From the NCBI GenBank assembly GCA_023430705.1, contig JAEYZJ010000258.1:1-8579 (forward strand): a stretch of 8,579 nucleotides of DNA, written 5' to 3'. Shown here piece after piece: positions 7,496 through 8,579 of the stretch. This DNA comes from Pseudomonadota bacterium. Lineage in GTDB: Bacteria; Pseudomonadota; Alphaproteobacteria; Rhizobiales; Devosiaceae. The stretch's first letter is position 1; every line of letters begins with the position of its first letter. The notes beneath the pieces are model-generated. The model was not told the origin of the DNA. It made no database searches and was given only the letters and a program-made list of their open reading frames with translations. The translations under genes were made by a program, and so were the position numbers.

Positions 7496-7882
7496 ATGTC
7501 GTTCTTTGCATCCGTCGCCGTGCAGTGGTTCCTGCGCCGCATCCTCGATTGGGGCGGCTGGTTTGGTGGCTTCCTGCTGTTCGTGATCAACACCTACAAC
7601 AGCCTCCCCCCGCCGCTGCAGGTGGCCGTCACCACGGTCATCGAAGGCAACTGGCAGGAGATCACCCTTGGCAGCCTGATCCCCATCGGGGGCCTCGTGT
7701 GGTCGCAGGTGCAGTCGTTCCGCGCCACGGTGCGTCCGCAGATCGTCACCGATGGCAAGTCGGTCCCGCTGCGGGAACTCCCGCACGCCAAGCAGGTGGC
7801 CGTCGAGGAATACGCCATCAGCGCCTTGGGCCAGCAGAAAGACACCCTCATAGGGCGAATGCTCAAGTGGGGGAAGAAGTAG
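7496..7882 (+). CDS. Small membrane protein next to the endolysin, possible holin or antiholin
   Basis: The 128-residue product starts at the ATG at 7496, eleven bases after the endolysin stop and behind GAGGAG. It has an amphipathic start (residues 3-18), a first hydrophobic stretch at about 19-33 rich in Trp/Gly/Phe, a PPP break at 38-40, and a second membrane-like segment at about 56-75 (ITLGSLIPIGGLVWSQVQSF). A charged soluble tail follows (76-128), ending in KWGKK. Two membrane segments, small size and the endolysin neighbour fit a class II holin, an antiholin or another lysis regulator. The gene at 8163 is a better three-TM holin, so this one may be the second partner. The long soluble tail is larger than in most holins. 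Function is inferred from topology and context only. Confidence 0.7.
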   Translation: MSFFASVAVQWFLRRILDWGGWFGGFLLFVINTYNSLPPPLQVAVTTVIEGNWQEITLGSLIPIGGLVWSQVQSFRATVRPQIVTDGKSVPLRELPHAKQVAVEEYAISALGQQKDTLIGRMLKWGKK

Positions 7883-7982
7883 CTGGCGGGCCGTTGCCAA
7901 TGGCTGGACGGTTTACTGCGAGTGCGTGCCCGTCCTGATTATTCTCGCAAAATCGTACGTGTCTCTCGGCTTCAAGGCCTTG

Positions 7983-8023
7983 TGTGGGGCTCGACCCACG
8001 TCCACGCCGCCGCCAGCCCCACA
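7983..8023 (+). repeat. Perfect 9-bp inverted repeat
   Basis: TGTGGGGCT (7983-7991) is exactly complementary to AGCCCCACA (8015-8023) across a 23-base loop. A competing local hairpin, GTGGG (7984-7988) with CCCAC (7995-7999), uses the same left arm, so two mutually exclusive folds are possible. No T-run follows, so it is not a standard terminator. Its function is unknown; it may be an RNA structure or a protein-binding site. Confidence 0.5.
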
Positions 8024-8057
8024 AATCTACGCCTCACCGACTCAAGCGTCAATGAGC

Positions 8058-8092
8058 GGCCCGGCCACCTGCTAGCAACAGGCGACCGGGCC
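8058..8092 (+). repeat. Long GC-rich stem-loop, possible terminator or RNA element
   Basis: GGCCCGG (8058-8064) pairs perfectly with CCGGGCC (8086-8092). Inside, C8066 pairs with G8084 and CCTG (8068-8071) with CAGG (8079-8082), leaving a seven-base loop CTAGCAA. This gives about twelve pairs and a very stable hairpin. Only TT follows on the plus strand, so it would be a weak U-tract terminator. CTCAA (8041-8045) and TTGAG (8093-8097) could add an outer stem with a bulge. It lies 70 bases upstream of the holin gene. Confidence 0.55.
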
Positions 8093-8162
8093 TTGAGCAA
8101 CACCTGCACAACCAGGAGCGCCCCGCCGTGCATGTTTCATTCGATGCTTTGAGGATGGGTAA

Positions 8163-8480
8163 ATGACCGATCCCACTCCCTACATCTTCGGGATAAAGGT
8201 CTCGACCTTGTTCGCCTCAGCCGTCATGGCCGTGCTGGCCGTCCTTCTCGATGTTAAGCGGCACTCGCTGCTCACCGGAATTCTGGCTGTAGCCGCGGGC
8301 ATGACCGTGGCGGTGCTGGCGACAGAGCCGATCGTCTCCGGGCTCAGGCTGGACGCGACTTGGAGCCATGCCGTCGCCGGCGTTCTCGGCATATCCGGCC
8401 GCAACCTGATCATCTGGGTTTCGCTCGTAAGCAAAGACCCCCTTGCCCTGTGGGATCGCATCTGGGGGAAGGCGAAGTGA
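8163..8480 (+). CDS. Three-TM phage holin-like protein
   Basis: The 105-residue protein has three hydrophobic segments at about 13-29, 36-53 and 67-89, short loops and a basic C-terminus (DRIWGKAK). This is the size and topology of class I holins and resembles LydA-type (Phage_holin_3_3-like) proteins. Such proteins oligomerise in the inner membrane and at a set time open it or depolarise it so that the endolysin can reach the peptidoglycan. GAGGA (8151-8155) is seven bases before the ATG at 8163. A TAA lies directly upstream in the same frame, so there is no dual-start arrangement as in lambda S. The gene lies downstream of the endolysin, which is less usual than holin first. Family naming is from topology and sequence feel, not alignment. 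Confidence 0.75.
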   Translation: MTDPTPYIFGIKVSTLFASAVMAVLAVLLDVKRHSLLTGILAVAAGMTVAVLATEPIVSGLRLDATWSHAVAGVLGISGRNLIIWVSLVSKDPLALWDRIWGKAK

Positions 8481-8579
8481 TCCGCCATGCTTTCGGCCTG
8501 CTCATGGCAGCGGGGCTCATGCTGCTGATCTTCGCCGCTGTGCTCTGGTCGCAGCCCGTGAGGGCGTCTGAGTGCCAGA
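8477..8579 (+). CDS. Start of an exported protein with signal peptide (partial)
   Basis: A GTG at 8477 overlaps the holin stop (GTGA) and follows GGGGGAAGG (8464-8472) by four bases. The frame is open to the window end, giving 34 residues. It reads as a short basic N-region (IRH), a long hydrophobic core (AFGLLMAAGLMLLIFAAVLW) and then SQPVRASECQ, where VRA is a plausible signal peptidase I site. An in-frame ATG at 8504 is a weaker alternative start. Being in the lysis cassette right after a holin gene, it could be a spanin-like or other periplasmic lysis factor, or a small inner membrane protein if the helix is uncleaved. The Cys in SEC lacks a clear lipobox. Most of the gene lies outside the window, so no function is assigned. 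Confidence 0.6.
   Translation, partial: MIRHAFGLLMAAGLMLLIFAAVLWSQPVRASECQ

Larger units (their letters stand above)
7883..8162 (+). other. Intergenic region with two inverted repeats
   Basis: These 280 bases lack a convincing gene in any frame; the open frame from 7922 to 8152 has no ribosome binding site and its product (Arg/Ser/Thr-rich, no motif) reads as chance. The region contains two separate inverted repeats (7983-8023 and 8058-8092), a short palindrome AAGGCCTT (7974-7981) and a ribosome-site-plus-GTG mini-frame just before the next gene. No sigma-70 type promoter with proper spacing was found by eye. Confidence 0.6.

Noticed and set aside
7984..7999. tRNA T-arm-like hairpin (GTGGG, GCTCGA, CCCAC)
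   Set aside because: The loop is six bases rather than seven, and no anticodon arm, acceptor stem or CCA-compatible end surrounds it.
7922..8152. 76-codon plus-strand frame in the gap
   Set aside because: No ribosome binding site, no motif, atypical composition, and it runs across two inverted repeats that better explain the sequence.
7883..8162. Promoter for the holin gene
   Set aside because: Pairs of boxes such as TTGCCA and TTTACT were seen but the spacing is wrong (12 bases), so no promoter is called.

Overview
The window is a high-GC stretch (about 60% in the segments counted by hand) carrying the distal tail genes and the start of the lysis region of a tailed bacteriophage or prophage. 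Base composition, strong G/C preference at third codon positions and the style of the tail and lysis proteins suggest an alphaproteobacterial host, probably rhizobial (Hyphomicrobiales). That host is an inference from sequence character; no host gene, integrase or attachment site is visible, so free phage versus prophage cannot be decided here.

Layout. Positions 1-110 hold the last 35 codons of an unidentified tail gene. From 114 to 6641 there is a tightly packed forward operon: a 797-residue J-like tail tip protein, a 261-residue and a 498-residue minor tail protein joined by TGATG stop/start overlaps, a 556-residue tail fibre with a collagen-like and a carbohydrate-binding-like stretch, and a 58-residue acidic protein that overlaps the fibre gene by ATGA. 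A GC-rich hairpin followed by a pyrimidine/T run at 6831-6858 looks like a terminator closing this block. The same gap contains a candidate small membrane protein on the minus strand.

Lysis region. A muramidase-type endolysin with a membrane segment at its very C-terminus (6876-7484) is followed by a small membrane protein (7496-7882). After a 280-base gap with two inverted repeats comes a three-TM holin-like gene (8163-8480). The window then runs into the start of a signal-peptide protein (GTG at 8477) that is cut off at the edge.

How they work together. The J-like protein and the following tail proteins would form the tail tip, and the fibre would bind the host surface. The endolysin, holin and possible second holin or antiholin, and perhaps the final exported protein, would act in host lysis. 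Nothing here is clearly a wholly new system. The points most worth a second look are the C-terminally anchored endolysin, the structured 7883-8162 gap, the minus-strand membrane ORF and the low-GC module inside the 498-residue tail protein.
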